Origin: Sphingomonas lacusdianchii
GTDB lineage: Bacteria; Pseudomonadota; Alphaproteobacteria; Sphingomonadales; Sphingomonadaceae
NCBI RefSeq assembly: GCF_022664395.1
Contig: NZ_JAKRET010000003.1
Coordinates: 1-64,000, forward strand
Reading direction: 5' to 3'
Length of the DNA: 64,000 bases
A model generated the notes under the pieces. It worked only from the letters and a program-made list of their open reading frames with translations, made no database searches and was not told the DNA's origin. Below, in pieces: positions 18,810 to 27,334 of this stretch (position 1 is its first letter; the number at the start of each line of letters is the position of its first letter). Made by a program: the position numbers and the translations under genes.

Positions 18810-20003
18810 ATGCCATCGATCGATCGCTACATGGCCCGGCTGATCGCGGTGCCGCTTTTCTCTACGCTGTTGATTTCGGCGATGTTGCTCGTCCTCGACC
18901 GGATGCTGCGGCTGTTCGACTTCGTCGCGGCGGAGGGCGGGCCGGTCAGCGTCGTGTGGCGGATGCTCGCCAACCTGCTGCCCGAATATCTGGGACTCGG
19001 CATTCCGATCGGACTGATGCTGGGCATCCTGCTTGCCTTCCGCAAGCTGGCGACCTCGTCCGAACTAGACGTAATGCTGGGCGTCGGCATGAGCTATTGG
19101 CGGCTGCTGCGCGTGCCGTTCATCTATGCCACGGTGCTGGCGGCGGCGAACCTCGCCATCGTCGGCTATGTCCAGCCGCTGGCGCGCTATAATTACGAAG
19201 CACTGCGCTTCGAACTGCGCACTGGCGCGCTCGGCGCATCGATCAAGGTCGGCGAATTCACCAAGCTCGGCGAACGGATGACGCTGCGCATCGAGGAAAG
19301 TCGCGATTCGGGTGCCGATCTGCGCGGCATCTTCGTACAGGCCAGCCGGCCCGACGGCCAATGGCTCGGCGTCACCGCCGAACGCGGGCAGTTTCTGCGC
19401 ACCGACGATCCCAACACGATCATCTTCCGTCTGACCAACGGGACGCTCATCCATAATTCGCCCGACTTTCGGGTGCCGCGCACGCTGACCTTCACCGCGC
19501 ACGATTTGCCGATCGACTTGCCGAAATTCGGGAATTTCCGCCCGCGCGGCGGACGCGATCTCGAACAGACGCTGCCACAGCTCGCCATCACCGGCCATGA
19601 CCCGAAGGTCAGCGAAGAGGATCGCGACGGCGCGCGCGCCAACTTCCACTTCCGCCTCGCCGAAGTCGCCACGATGTTCCTGCTGCCGATGCTGGCGCTG
19701 GCGCTGGGCGTGCCGCCAAAAAGGTCGTCGTCGGCGCTCGGCGTGTTCCTGTCGATCGTGATGATCGTGACCTATCACAAGGTCAACGAATATGGCGAGG
19801 CGGTCGGCGGGCTGGGCCGGATCGATCCGATCCTCGCGCTGTGGGTACCGTTCCTGCTGTTCGCGGCGCTGGTGTTCCGGCTCTATTGGGTGATCGCGCG
19901 CGTGCCGGGCGGGGAGCCGATCGGCGGGCTGGAGCGCGGCGCGGCCAAGATCGGCAAGTTCATCGGCCGCTATCTGCCGGGCCGGCGCAAGGCGACCGCG
20001 TGA
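18810..20003 (+). CDS. lptF: LptF/LptG family permease (first of pair)
   Basis: The 397-residue inner-membrane protein of the YjgP/YjgQ family has three N-terminal membrane helices (VPLFSTLLISAMLLVL; YLGLGIPIGLMLGILLAF; FIYATVLAAANLAIVGY). A large periplasmic beta-jellyroll spans about residues 130-270, and three C-terminal helices follow (MFLLPMLALALGVPP onward). In the Lpt machine LptF pairs with LptG and the LptB ATPase to extract LPS. Its stop overlaps the start of the second permease (TGATG). It lies between spt and a ceramide synthase, so in this organism its cargo may be a glycosphingolipid; that is inference. Confidence 0.88.
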   Translation: MPSIDRYMARLIAVPLFSTLLISAMLLVLDRMLRLFDFVAAEGGPVSVVWRMLANLLPEYLGLGIPIGLMLGILLAFRKLATSSELDVMLGVGMSYWRLLRVPFIYATVLAAANLAIVGYVQPLARYNYEALRFELRTGALGASIKVGEFTKLGERMTLRIEESRDSGADLRGIFVQASRPDGQWLGVTAERGQFLRTDDPNTIIFRLTNGTLIHNSPDFRVPRTLTFTAHDLPIDLPKFGNFRPRGGRDLEQTLPQLAITGHDPKVSEEDRDGARANFHFRLAEVATMFLLPMLALALGVPPKRSSSALGVFLSIVMIVTYHKVNEYGEAVGGLGRIDPILALWVPFLLFAALVFRLYWVIARVPGGEPIGGLERGAAKIGKFIGRYLPGRRKATA

Positions 20004-21094
20004 TGCGCGCCTTCTTTCCATCGACGACGGTCGCGATCTACATGGCGCGGCTGTTCCTCGTGCGCACTTTCGCGATCCTGTTCGCGCTGGTGCTGGTGCT
20101 GCAGGCGCTCGACCTGTTGTCGGAAAGCGGCAAGATCCTTGCGCAGCCGGGCAATGGGCAGGCCGAAATCCTGCGCTACATCTCGCTGCGGGCACCGCAG
20201 ATCGTCGCGCGCTTCCTGCCCTTCTCGGTGCTGCTCGGCACGATCCTGACGCTGACCCAACTCAATCAGAATAGCGAGATCATCAGCCTGAAGGCGGCCG
20301 GCCTGTCGGCGCACCAGGTGCTCGCCCCGCTGATCCTCGCCAGCTTCGGCGTGGCGGCGCTGTCATTCGCATTCAACGAGCGCGTGGTGGCGCGGGCGAC
20401 CGCGACGCTGACGGCGTGGGACGATGTCGATTACGGCGCGATGCCGATCGATCGCGGCGACCGTACCAATGTGTGGGTCCGCGACGGCGACAATCTGATC
20501 CAGGTCGCGCGCGTGGCGGGACGCGGCGAGCAGACCCGCCTGCGCGGGATCACGGTGTACAGCCGCGACGGCTCATCGCTGCGCGCCTTGACCACGGCCA
20601 GCAGCGGCCGGCGCGAAAACGGCGCGTGGCGGATCGAGAATGCCGAACGCTTCACCGTCGCGAACGGCGTTCGCGAGCGACTGGGCACGCTGCGCATCGC
20701 CGGGGGCGTACGGCCCGACCAGTTCACGCTGCAGAATGTCGATCCCGACGGCCTGTCCTTCGCCCAATTGTCGCGCGCGATCGACGATCTGGTCGAGGCC
20801 GGTCGCCCGACCAAGGCGCTGGAGGGCGCGCTGTGGCACAAGCTGTCGGGGCCGTTGTCGGCGGTGCTGATGCCGCTGCTCGCCGCCGTCGCCGCGTTCG
20901 GCGTGGCGCGTTCGGGAAAATTGTTCGTGCGCGCGGTCATTGGCATGGCGCTCGGCTTTACCTATTTCGTGGCGGACAATTTTGCGTTGGCGATGGGCAA
21001 CCTTGGCGCCTATCCCCCGTTCCTAGCCGCATGGGCACCGTTCCTGCTGTTCTTCCTGATCGGCGAAGCGGTGCTGATCCGAACCGAGGAATGA
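20003..21094 (+). CDS. lptG: LptF/LptG family permease (second of pair)
   Basis: The 363-residue protein has the same layout: N-terminal helices (FAILFALVLVLQALDLL, FLPFSVLLGTILTLTQL), a periplasmic domain at about residues 120-260, and three C-terminal helices (LSAVLMPLLAAVAAFGVARS onward). The PFLAAWAPFLLFF end is typical of LptG. ATG 20003 shares one base with the lptF stop, so the two permeases are translated as a pair. No lptB, lptC or lptA is adjacent; those would have to be elsewhere. Confidence 0.88.
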   Translation: MRAFFPSTTVAIYMARLFLVRTFAILFALVLVLQALDLLSESGKILAQPGNGQAEILRYISLRAPQIVARFLPFSVLLGTILTLTQLNQNSEIISLKAAGLSAHQVLAPLILASFGVAALSFAFNERVVARATATLTAWDDVDYGAMPIDRGDRTNVWVRDGDNLIQVARVAGRGEQTRLRGITVYSRDGSSLRALTTASSGRRENGAWRIENAERFTVANGVRERLGTLRIAGGVRPDQFTLQNVDPDGLSFAQLSRAIDDLVEAGRPTKALEGALWHKLSGPLSAVLMPLLAAVAAFGVARSGKLFVRAVIGMALGFTYFVADNFALAMGNLGAYPPFLAAWAPFLLFFLIGEAVLIRTEE

Positions 21095-21188
21095 CGCAGG
21101 ATCGTCGTACTTTGGCCGCAAATCGTCCCCAGATGCGGAGGATGGGCGGCATCGCCCGATCGAGGAATGAGTTGAGGAAGTTGGCCCG

Positions 21189-21947
21189 ATGAACGCGATC
21201 ACCGAGAAGCAGGGCTTCTGGAAGAAGTCGCACCATCTCGACAAGATGACCTTCAAGGAGCTTGTCGTCGCGTATTTTCAGTACCCGGCGATCATCGCCT
21301 ATATCGCGCTGTCGTTCGTCGCGATCGGGTTGTTCGTCTGGTCGCCCGCGCCGCTGCTGCCGACGCTGGCATCGGTCGGGGTCGCGGTCCTCGCCTATCC
21401 GTTCGTGTGGTATGTGTTGCATCGCTGGGTGCTGCATTCGAACTGGATGTTCAAGATTTCGCCGCTTGCCGCCACGTGGAAGCGCATTCATTACGATCAC
21501 CATCAGGATCCCAATCATCTGGAGGTGCTGTTCGGCGCGCTGCACACCACCCTCCCCGCGATCGCGATCGCGACGGCGCCGATCGGGTATCTGATCGGCG
21601 GGTTCGGCGGGGCGATGGCGGCGCTGGCCACGGGCCTGCTGACGACCTGCTTCTACGAATTCTGCCACTGCATCCAGCATCTGGCCTACAAGCCGAAGAA
21701 CAAGCTGCTGGTCGCGTGGAAGCGCAAGCACATGGCGCATCATTTCCATGACGAACATGGCAATTTCGGCATCACCAACTTCTTCTGGGACAAGGTGTTC
21801 GGCACCCATTACGAACGGTCGGAACGTCCGGAAAAGAGCGCGACGGTGTTCAACCTCGGCTATACCGAGGAAGTCGCGAAGAAATATCCGAAGGTCGCCG
21901 AACTGTCGGGTGGCGTCGCCAAGGGGCATCCCCGCTATCGCGGATGA
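21189..21947 (+). CDS. Fatty acid / sphingolipid hydroxylase (sterol desaturase superfamily)
   Basis: The 252-residue membrane protein has the eight-histidine di-iron pattern of the FA2H/sterol desaturase superfamily: HRWVLH, HYDHHQDPNH, HCIQH and HMAHHFHDE. Four hydrophobic segments lie around them. Members hydroxylate fatty acyl chains or sphingoid bases using O2. Sphingomonad glycosphingolipids carry 2-hydroxymyristic acid, so this gene between lptG and bcerS is a strong candidate for that step. A C4 sphinganine hydroxylase is the other possibility. AGGAAGTTGGCCCG precedes the ATG. Confidence 0.85.
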   Translation: MNAITEKQGFWKKSHHLDKMTFKELVVAYFQYPAIIAYIALSFVAIGLFVWSPAPLLPTLASVGVAVLAYPFVWYVLHRWVLHSNWMFKISPLAATWKRIHYDHHQDPNHLEVLFGALHTTLPAIAIATAPIGYLIGGFGGAMAALATGLLTTCFYEFCHCIQHLAYKPKNKLLVAWKRKHMAHHFHDEHGNFGITNFFWDKVFGTHYERSERPEKSATVFNLGYTEEVAKKYPKVAELSGGVAKGHPRYRG

Positions 21948-22014
21948 CCGATTTGTCATTTGATGTTTGATACGGGGCGGCGCATTGCCGCCCCGTTGTC
22001 GTTTGGGGGAAGCA

Positions 22015-23172
22015 ATGTCGGATACACTGGTGAGGGTTCGTCCGGTTCTGAACGGAACCGATCGCAAGGCATTCATCGCCCTTCCCTACCGGCTCTATGC
22101 CGGGGATCCGCACTGGGTACCGCCGCTCAAGACCGAGGTCGCGGCAACGATCGACCCGAAGAAGAATGGCTGGTTCAGCCATGCCGATGGCCAACTCTTC
22201 ATCGCCGAACGTAGCGGGCAGGTCGTCGGCCGTATTTCCGCGCATATCGACACGCTCGCGCTGACCATGCCGGCGGACAAGGGGTTCGGCCCCGGCGTCG
22301 GTTTTTGGGGCATGATCGAGGCGGAGGACGAGGCGACCGCCAAGGCGCTGATCGCGCAAGCCGAACAGTGGCTGCGCGACAAGGGCATGACCCGCGCGAT
22401 CGGCCCGGTCGCATTGTCGATCTGGGAAGAACCGGGGCTGTTGATCCAGGGCCATGACCATAGCCCCACCGTGCTGATGGGCCATCACCTGCCGCAATAT
22501 CGTGGCTGGATCGAGGATGCGGGCTATGCCCCCGTTAAGCAGCTCGTGACTTATGAGCTGGACATCACCAAGGATTTCCCGCCGATCGTGCAGCGTATCG
22601 TCGCGGCGGGCGAGGAGAACGATCGCATCCGCATCCGCCGGGTCAACAAAGCGAAGTTCGCCGACGAAGCCGCGATCATCCTGCGCATCCTCAACGACGC
22701 ATGGTCGGACAATTGGGGTTTCGTCCCGCTGACCCAGCCCGAGGTCGACGATGTCGGCAAGAAGCTGAAGCCGCTGGTGTTCGAGGACCTGATCCGCATC
22801 GCCGAGCTGGACGGCGAGCCGGTCGCGTTCATGATTACGCTACCGGACATGAACGAGCCGCTCAAACCCATGGGCGGGTCGCTGCTGCCGTTCAACTGGC
22901 TGAAACTGCTGCTGTGGCTGCGTGCGCCCAAGGCACGAACGATGCGCGTGCCGTTGATGGGCGTCGTCAAGAAGCTGCAGGCATCGCGCATGGCGAGCCA
23001 GCTGGCCTTCATGATGATCGAATATATCCGCCGCGATGCGGTGGCCAAATTCGGTGCCTCGCGCGGCGAGATCGGTTGGGTGCTTGACGACAATCAGGGC
23101 ATGAACGCGATCGCCACCACCATCGATAGCAAGATCAACCGCGTCTATCAGATGTACGAACGGAGTCTTTGA
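22015..23172 (+). CDS. bcerS: Bacterial ceramide synthase-like N-acyltransferase
   Basis: The 385-residue cytoplasmic protein has an acyl-CoA N-acyltransferase fold. It opens VRPVLNGTDRKAFIALPYRL and has FIAERSGQVVGRISAHID, IGPVALSIWEEPGLL, MGHHLPQYRGWIEDAGY and a C-terminal SRMASQLAFMMIEYIRRDAV. Size and neighbourhood match the bCerS acyltransferase of Caulobacter, which N-acylates the sphingoid base. It lies in the same strand block as cerR, acpR, spt and the hydroxylase. ATG 22015 follows GGGGGAAGCA. Assignment rests on family resemblance recalled from that cluster plus context. Confidence 0.72.
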   Translation: MSDTLVRVRPVLNGTDRKAFIALPYRLYAGDPHWVPPLKTEVAATIDPKKNGWFSHADGQLFIAERSGQVVGRISAHIDTLALTMPADKGFGPGVGFWGMIEAEDEATAKALIAQAEQWLRDKGMTRAIGPVALSIWEEPGLLIQGHDHSPTVLMGHHLPQYRGWIEDAGYAPVKQLVTYELDITKDFPPIVQRIVAAGEENDRIRIRRVNKAKFADEAAIILRILNDAWSDNWGFVPLTQPEVDDVGKKLKPLVFEDLIRIAELDGEPVAFMITLPDMNEPLKPMGGSLLPFNWLKLLLWLRAPKARTMRVPLMGVVKKLQASRMASQLAFMMIEYIRRDAVAKFGASRGEIGWVLDDNQGMNAIATTIDSKINRVYQMYERSL

Positions 23173-23217
23173 CGCGGACGGCCGCCGGGTGCCCCGCCCC
23201 GGCGGCGATCGTCGCCG

Positions 23218-23436
23218 TCACTTCCCGCTCAGCACGAGGACCGGGTCGAAGCCGCGGGCGCGCCATTCGTCGCGGGTCCGGCAAATCTTTCCCTTCAACT
23301 GCGACCCTTCGCGGCGATCGATGATGCGGTAGCGCTTGACGCGTGGCGTGGTGGCGACCGGCGTGGCCGGTTGCGCAGGCGCTTCGGCGGCGGGCGCGGC
23401 GGTGGCGATCAAAGCGGCCAGCAAGGTTGCGATCAT
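23218..23436 (-). CDS. Small secreted protein, paralogue of the next gene
   Basis: The 72-residue precursor has a signal peptide (LLAALIATAAPAAEA) and a mature part of about 55 residues. This ends KGKICRTRDEWRARGFDPVL, with one Cys. The pattern of Cys, then R/K-TR, acidic residue, W, and G-hydrophobic-D recurs in the gene at 23461, where it reads RVCKTRGDWEAMGVD. The two are adjacent on the same strand 24 bp apart and are probably ancient duplicates. The family is unnamed to me. Product is periplasmic by prediction. Confidence 0.65.
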   Translation of the reverse strand: MIATLLAALIATAAPAAEAPAQPATPVATTPRVKRYRIIDRREGSQLKGKICRTRDEWRARGFDPVLVLSGK

Positions 23437-23460
23437 GGATAGTCCCTCCCGTTTCCGATA

Positions 23461-23775
23461 TCAGCGGCCAGCCAGCGCAGCGTCGAGATCGACCCCCATC
23501 GCTTCCCAATCGCCACGGGTCTTGCAGACGCGCGGCATGATGCGCGAACCGGTGCGTTCGGTGCGGAAGCAGTAGCGCGCGTTCGGTGCGGCCTTGTACG
23601 CGACGGCGGCGGGGCCGGCGGCGAGCGTGACGGTCAGCGGCAGCGCCGATACGGCGGCAGTTGCGGCGACCGGGCTGGGCGTGGCGACCGGTGCCGCTTC
23701 CGGTTCGGCGGCGAAGGCCGAGGTGGTGGCAACGAGGCCAAGAACGATCGAAGTGGCGAAGCGAATGGCGGTCAT
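23461..23775 (-). CDS. Small secreted protein with Cys-TR-W motif
   Basis: The 104-residue precursor has a signal peptide (SIVLGLVATTSAFAAEPEA), an Ala/Pro-rich linker and a C-terminal module, YCFRTERTGSRIMPRVCKTR, with two cysteines 14 residues apart that could form a disulfide. The motif after the last Cys is shared with the gene at 23218, in which the first Cys is missing. It is upstream of that gene in the transcript. AGGGAGACAGC precedes the ATG. Function unknown. Confidence 0.68.
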   Translation of the reverse strand: MTAIRFATSIVLGLVATTSAFAAEPEAAPVATPSPVAATAAVSALPLTVTLAAGPAAVAYKAAPNARYCFRTERTGSRIMPRVCKTRGDWEAMGVDLDAALAGR

Positions 23776-23970
23776 GATGCTGTCTCCCTGTGCGCGTCCG
23801 GTGTGTTGCCGGACATGCCAGTAGCTTTGCAGCGACCGTGCCAGTTTTATATTCCGTTGTTTCTCAATAACTTACCAAATGACTACAGTTGTAGTCGTGG
23901 TATCCGCCACCAATCCGCGGGAAATGCCGCCATCGGTTGGGATAGTATCCGACGTATCGATCGGCATTGA

Positions 23971-24729
23971 TCAAAAACGGTGCGAGATGCCGCTATAGAC
24001 GCGCAATTTCGGCGTATCGGCATCCAGACCGGCGACACCGCCCGCATCGATCTGCAGGTCCGGCGACAGCTGCCACGCAAGGGCCAGCGCGACGCGATGC
24101 TGGGTCGCTTCGTCGTCGTGCGACCATTGCCCCTCCGCGGTCACCTGGCACCGATCGGACAGGGTGATGCCGAGACCGACGGTCGCGGTCGTCGCCACCA
24201 TATGCCCTGCCGCTTCCTCGCGCGGCATCCACGCCAGTTCGGGGGAGAATTGCAGGTCCGGCGCCTTGCTCAGATCGTAGCTGATCGGCGCGACGATCCC
24301 CGCCCCCCAGCCGCCGCCGCCGATCGGCGAGCGGCCGACCGGCACCGTGACCGATGGCTGCACGCCATAGGACAACCCCTTTCCATCGGGATTACGCAGC
24401 GCGATCCGGCCACCGATCTCGATATCGCCGGTCCGCGCCGTCCGCCGGCCATCGCCTCGGTCGCGTTCGATGCCGAGCGGCGTCCAGTTCACCTGCGCCT
24501 CGATCCGGTCGGTCAGACCCAGCCGGAACAGCGTGTCGCCGAACAGGACGGTATCGCGATCGTCATCGCGTTCCCAGTCGGAGAGCGCCGTTTCGATGGC
24601 GGCCCTACCGGGATCGAGCACGCAGGCCGACTGGCCAAGGCTCGGCCGCGTCGGACAATAGTCGCGCGCCGCCGCCGCAGTCGTCGACAGCGCCGCCGCC
24701 GCGCCCAGCGCCGCCAGCCGCGCGATCAA
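23971..24729 (-). CDS. Outer-membrane transporter-like protein (PF13557 type)
   Basis: The 252-residue protein has a signal peptide (RLAALGAAAALSTTAAAA) and repeated amphipathic beta-strands (IEAQVNWTPLGIERD, LSYGVQPSVTVPVG). It ends LRVYSGISHRF with the terminal Phe of outer-membrane barrels. It resembles the phenol-degradation MetA/transporter-porin family; substrate unknown. The best start is a TTG at 24729-24727 overlapping the xthA stop (TTGA), because the signal peptide begins there. A longer frame to 24903 would only translate xthA in another phase. Confidence 0.72.
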   Translation of the reverse strand: MIARLAALGAAAALSTTAAAARDYCPTRPSLGQSACVLDPGRAAIETALSDWERDDDRDTVLFGDTLFRLGLTDRIEAQVNWTPLGIERDRGDGRRTARTGDIEIGGRIALRNPDGKGLSYGVQPSVTVPVGRSPIGGGGWGAGIVAPISYDLSKAPDLQFSPELAWMPREEAAGHMVATTATVGLGITLSDRCQVTAEGQWSHDDEATQHRVALALAWQLSPDLQIDAGGVAGLDADTPKLRVYSGISHRF

Positions 24730-25496
24730 CGCAGGCGGACCCAGGTCGGCGCGTGATCGCTCGCCTTTTCCCGACCGCGATACGCCTTGTCGACGCCGGC
24801 ATCGACCAGCCGGTCGGCGGCGATCGGGCTGAGCAACAGGTGATCGATCCGGAAACCGGCATCGCGCTGCCACGATCCGGCCTGATAGTCCCAGAAGGTC
24901 CACACGCCACCTTTTGGAAAGCGGGTACGTAGCGAGTCGGTCCAGCCCTGCGCCAGCAATGCGCGATAACCGGCCCGCGATTCGGGCTGCATCAGCGCAT
25001 CGCTCTGCATCGCCCGAACCGAGAAGACATCGTCGTCGTTGGGAATGACATTATAGTCGCCCGCCAGCACCACCGCGCGCTCCTCGGTCAGCAGCGCCGC
25101 CGCCCGGTCGCGCAGGCGATCGATCCAGCGCAGCTTGTAATCGAATTTCGGCCCCGGCTGCGGATTGCCGTTGGGCAGATAGATGGAGGCGACGATCAGA
25201 CCGTCGACCTCGGCCTCCAGATAGCGGCTATGCTCGTCCTCCGGCTCGCCCGACAAGCCACGCTGCCGCTCGACGGGATCGGACCCGCGCGCCAGCACGG
25301 CAACGCCGTTGAACCCCTTCTGCCCGTGCCACAGCGCACCGTAGCCGGCGGCGCGGATATCAGCTTCGGGAAACGTATCGTCGCTCGACTTCAATTCCTG
25401 AAGACAGACGATGTCCGGCTGTTCTTCGGCCAGATATTCGAGCAACCGGGGCAAGCGCGCCTTGATGCCGTTGACGTTGTAGGTGACGATCCGCAC
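24726..25496 (-). CDS. xthA: Exodeoxyribonuclease III
   Basis: The 256-residue AP endonuclease/3'-5' exonuclease belongs to the exonuclease-endonuclease-phosphatase fold. Active-site segments are TYNVNGIKARLPRL, CLQELKSSD (metal-binding Glu), IYLPNGNPQPGPKFDYKLRW, AGDYNVIPNDDDV and FRIDHLLLS with SDHAPTW (catalytic Asp-His). It repairs abasic sites. The GTG start lies 1 bp after the erpA stop, and its stop overlaps the TTG start of the next gene, so erpA, xthA and the outer-membrane protein form one tight operon. Confidence 0.93.
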   Translation of the reverse strand: MRIVTYNVNGIKARLPRLLEYLAEEQPDIVCLQELKSSDDTFPEADIRAAGYGALWHGQKGFNGVAVLARGSDPVERQRGLSGEPEDEHSRYLEAEVDGLIVASIYLPNGNPQPGPKFDYKLRWIDRLRDRAAALLTEERAVVLAGDYNVIPNDDDVFSVRAMQSDALMQPESRAGYRALLAQGWTDSLRTRFPKGGVWTFWDYQAGSWQRDAGFRIDHLLLSPIAADRLVDAGVDKAYRGREKASDHAPTWVRLR

Positions 25497-25497
25497 G

Positions 25498-25836
25498 TCA
25501 GATCGCGAAGCTGGTGCCGCAGCCGCAGCCCGACGCCGCCTGGGGATTGGTCACGCGGAACGCCGCGCCACCCAGCGATTCGACGAAATCGACCTCGCTG
25601 CCGCGGACCAGATCGATGCTGACCGGATCGACGACCAATGTAACGCCATCGGTCTGTGCAACGCTGTCGTCGCTCTCGACCGTTTCCGCCAGTCCGAAGC
25701 GATATTGGAAACCCGAACAACCACCCCCCTCGACCGAAAGGCGCAGGATGGCGGGCTTGGCCTGTTTCGCCGCGATCGCCGCGACGCGTTGCGCGGCGGA
25801 GGGCGACAGGGAAATGTCGGTGGTGGTGGTCGTCAT
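25498..25836 (-). CDS. erpA: Iron-sulfur cluster insertion protein (A-type carrier)
   Basis: The 112-residue A-type carrier transfers Fe-S clusters to target enzymes. It has all three conserved cysteines: GGGCSGFQYRF and the C-terminal SGCGCGTSF. The N-terminus (DISLSPSAAQRVAAIAAKQ) is the usual helix. ErpA versus IscA cannot be settled by sequence alone; length and the lack of neighbouring isc/suf genes favour ErpA. It heads the operon with xthA. Confidence 0.88.
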   Translation of the reverse strand: MTTTTTDISLSPSAAQRVAAIAAKQAKPAILRLSVEGGGCSGFQYRFGLAETVESDDSVAQTDGVTLVVDPVSIDLVRGSEVDFVESLGGAAFRVTNPQAASGCGCGTSFAI

Positions 25837-25904
25837 CGCGTTCAGATAAGCGCGCGGGGACCGATCGGCAACGGGCAGTCCGCGATGCGTCGGTCGGCCG
25901 CAAA

Positions 25905-27074
25905 TCAGTCGGCGACGGGACCGCCCATCGCCACCCGCTGCCGCTGCGCACGATCCGCCGCCATCGCCAGTTCGCCCGCCTGCAGATAGGGGGCCGGATT
26001 GACCGCCGAGCCGTCGATGCGGACTTCGTAATGGAGGTGGCTGCCCGTCGAACGGCCGGTCGAACCCATCAGCCCGATCAGCTGACCACGCTTCACGCGC
26101 TGGCTGTCATGGACGATGATCTTCGACAAATGGCCATAGCGGGTGGCGATGCCCTTGCCATGGTTCACTTCGATCAGATTGCCATAGCCGCCGGCGCGTT
26201 CGGCGCGGGCGACGATGCCATCGGCGGTGGCATAGACCGGGGTGCCGAGCGGGCCGGGGATATCGACCCCGGCGTGCATCGCGGCGGTACCACGGAACGG
26301 GTCGGAGCGGACGCCGAAATTGCTGGTGAACGACAGGCGTTCGACCGGCTGATAGGACGGGATCGAGATCGCCGCCTGTTCAAGCGTATCGAGCTTCTTC
26401 CAGCTGAGGAAGAGGGCGCGGAACTGGGCATCGGCCTGCGCATCGGCGGTGGCGGAGGCGGCGGTCGCCGCGGCGGCGGTGGCGGCATCGACCGGTTCGT
26501 ACGGGCCACCCATCGCCGGCACCACGCGGCGCGGGTTCAGCCCCAGCTTGCGGATGGTGCGCGCGGTATCGGCATAGCGGGCATCGGCGATCGCCTTTGC
26601 CTGCGACGCCATTTCGGCCTGTTGCCGGGCGACGCGTTCGAACGGGCGGGTGACGAAATTGGCACCGGTGGCGGGTGCCTGATCGAGCGCGGCCAGCGCC
26701 AGCGCATCGGCATCCTCGTCGCCGGTCAGCACCGCCGCAAGCGCCGCCTGCCGCTTGTCGAGGCGGGCGGCATGGGCGCGGGCATCGGCATGAAGGCGGG
26801 CAACGTCGGCGCGCATCGCATCGACCTGCTGCTGCATCGCCGCGACCTTTTCGTCCGACGTCGCGACCGCACCGGTCGCCGCCTGGCTCATGCCGAACGC
26901 CGAGAAGGCGATGGTGACGGCGGCAAGACCGGCGGCCGCGGCCTGATTGCGGCCGGTGATTGTGTGGCGGCGAAGCTGACCGCCGTCATGGAACAGAAAA
27001 TGCCGCGTACGGAAGATGGAACGGAACCCGGCGAACGGAGCGACGTTGTTTTTCAATACGGAATTAATCGACAT
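25905..27074 (-). CDS. M23 family metallopeptidase (LytM-type)
   Basis: The 389-residue protein has a membrane anchor at about residues 48-65 (AAAGLAAVTIAFSAFGMS), a coiled-coil stretch (VAAMQQQVDAMRADVARLHA) and a C-terminal LytM domain. Zinc ligands are in MHAGVDIPGPLG (HxxxD) and GSHLHYEV (HxH), with a further His in TRYGHLSKI. It should act in the periplasm as a peptidoglycan endopeptidase, or regulate one. The layout resembles envelope-division factors with a coiled coil before M23. It is a single gene with a 260-bp upstream gap in which nothing further was recognised. Confidence 0.88.
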   Translation of the reverse strand: MSINSVLKNNVAPFAGFRSIFRTRHFLFHDGGQLRRHTITGRNQAAAAGLAAVTIAFSAFGMSQAATGAVATSDEKVAAMQQQVDAMRADVARLHADARAHAARLDKRQAALAAVLTGDEDADALALAALDQAPATGANFVTRPFERVARQQAEMASQAKAIADARYADTARTIRKLGLNPRRVVPAMGGPYEPVDAATAAAATAASATADAQADAQFRALFLSWKKLDTLEQAAISIPSYQPVERLSFTSNFGVRSDPFRGTAAMHAGVDIPGPLGTPVYATADGIVARAERAGGYGNLIEVNHGKGIATRYGHLSKIIVHDSQRVKRGQLIGLMGSTGRSTGSHLHYEVRIDGSAVNPAPYLQAGELAMAADRAQRQRVAMGGPVAD

Positions 27075-27334
27075 TCTGTCCCGCTATCCGAGCGTTATGC
27101 ACGCGTCGGAAGCGCCGACACGAACGATGAACCCCAATGTCCCGACGGTTTTGCCCCACCGCGCGTCGACGGATCGAGGACTTGCCGGATAGCGGCCCCG
27201 TTGCGCAAGCGTCCGGCGGGACCCGCGCGGTAAAGCGTCGTACCGGCGCGGTCAGTCGTTTAACCATGTGGTCGGAACGGCTCTGACACCCCCACCAACC
27301 GGCTGCACCGCTGCGTGCAATCGATTCGCCGGGA

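Noticed and set aside
27075..27334. A tRNA or small RNA in the gap before the M23 peptidase gene
   Set aside because: No cloverleaf, no T-loop sequence and no terminator could be found.
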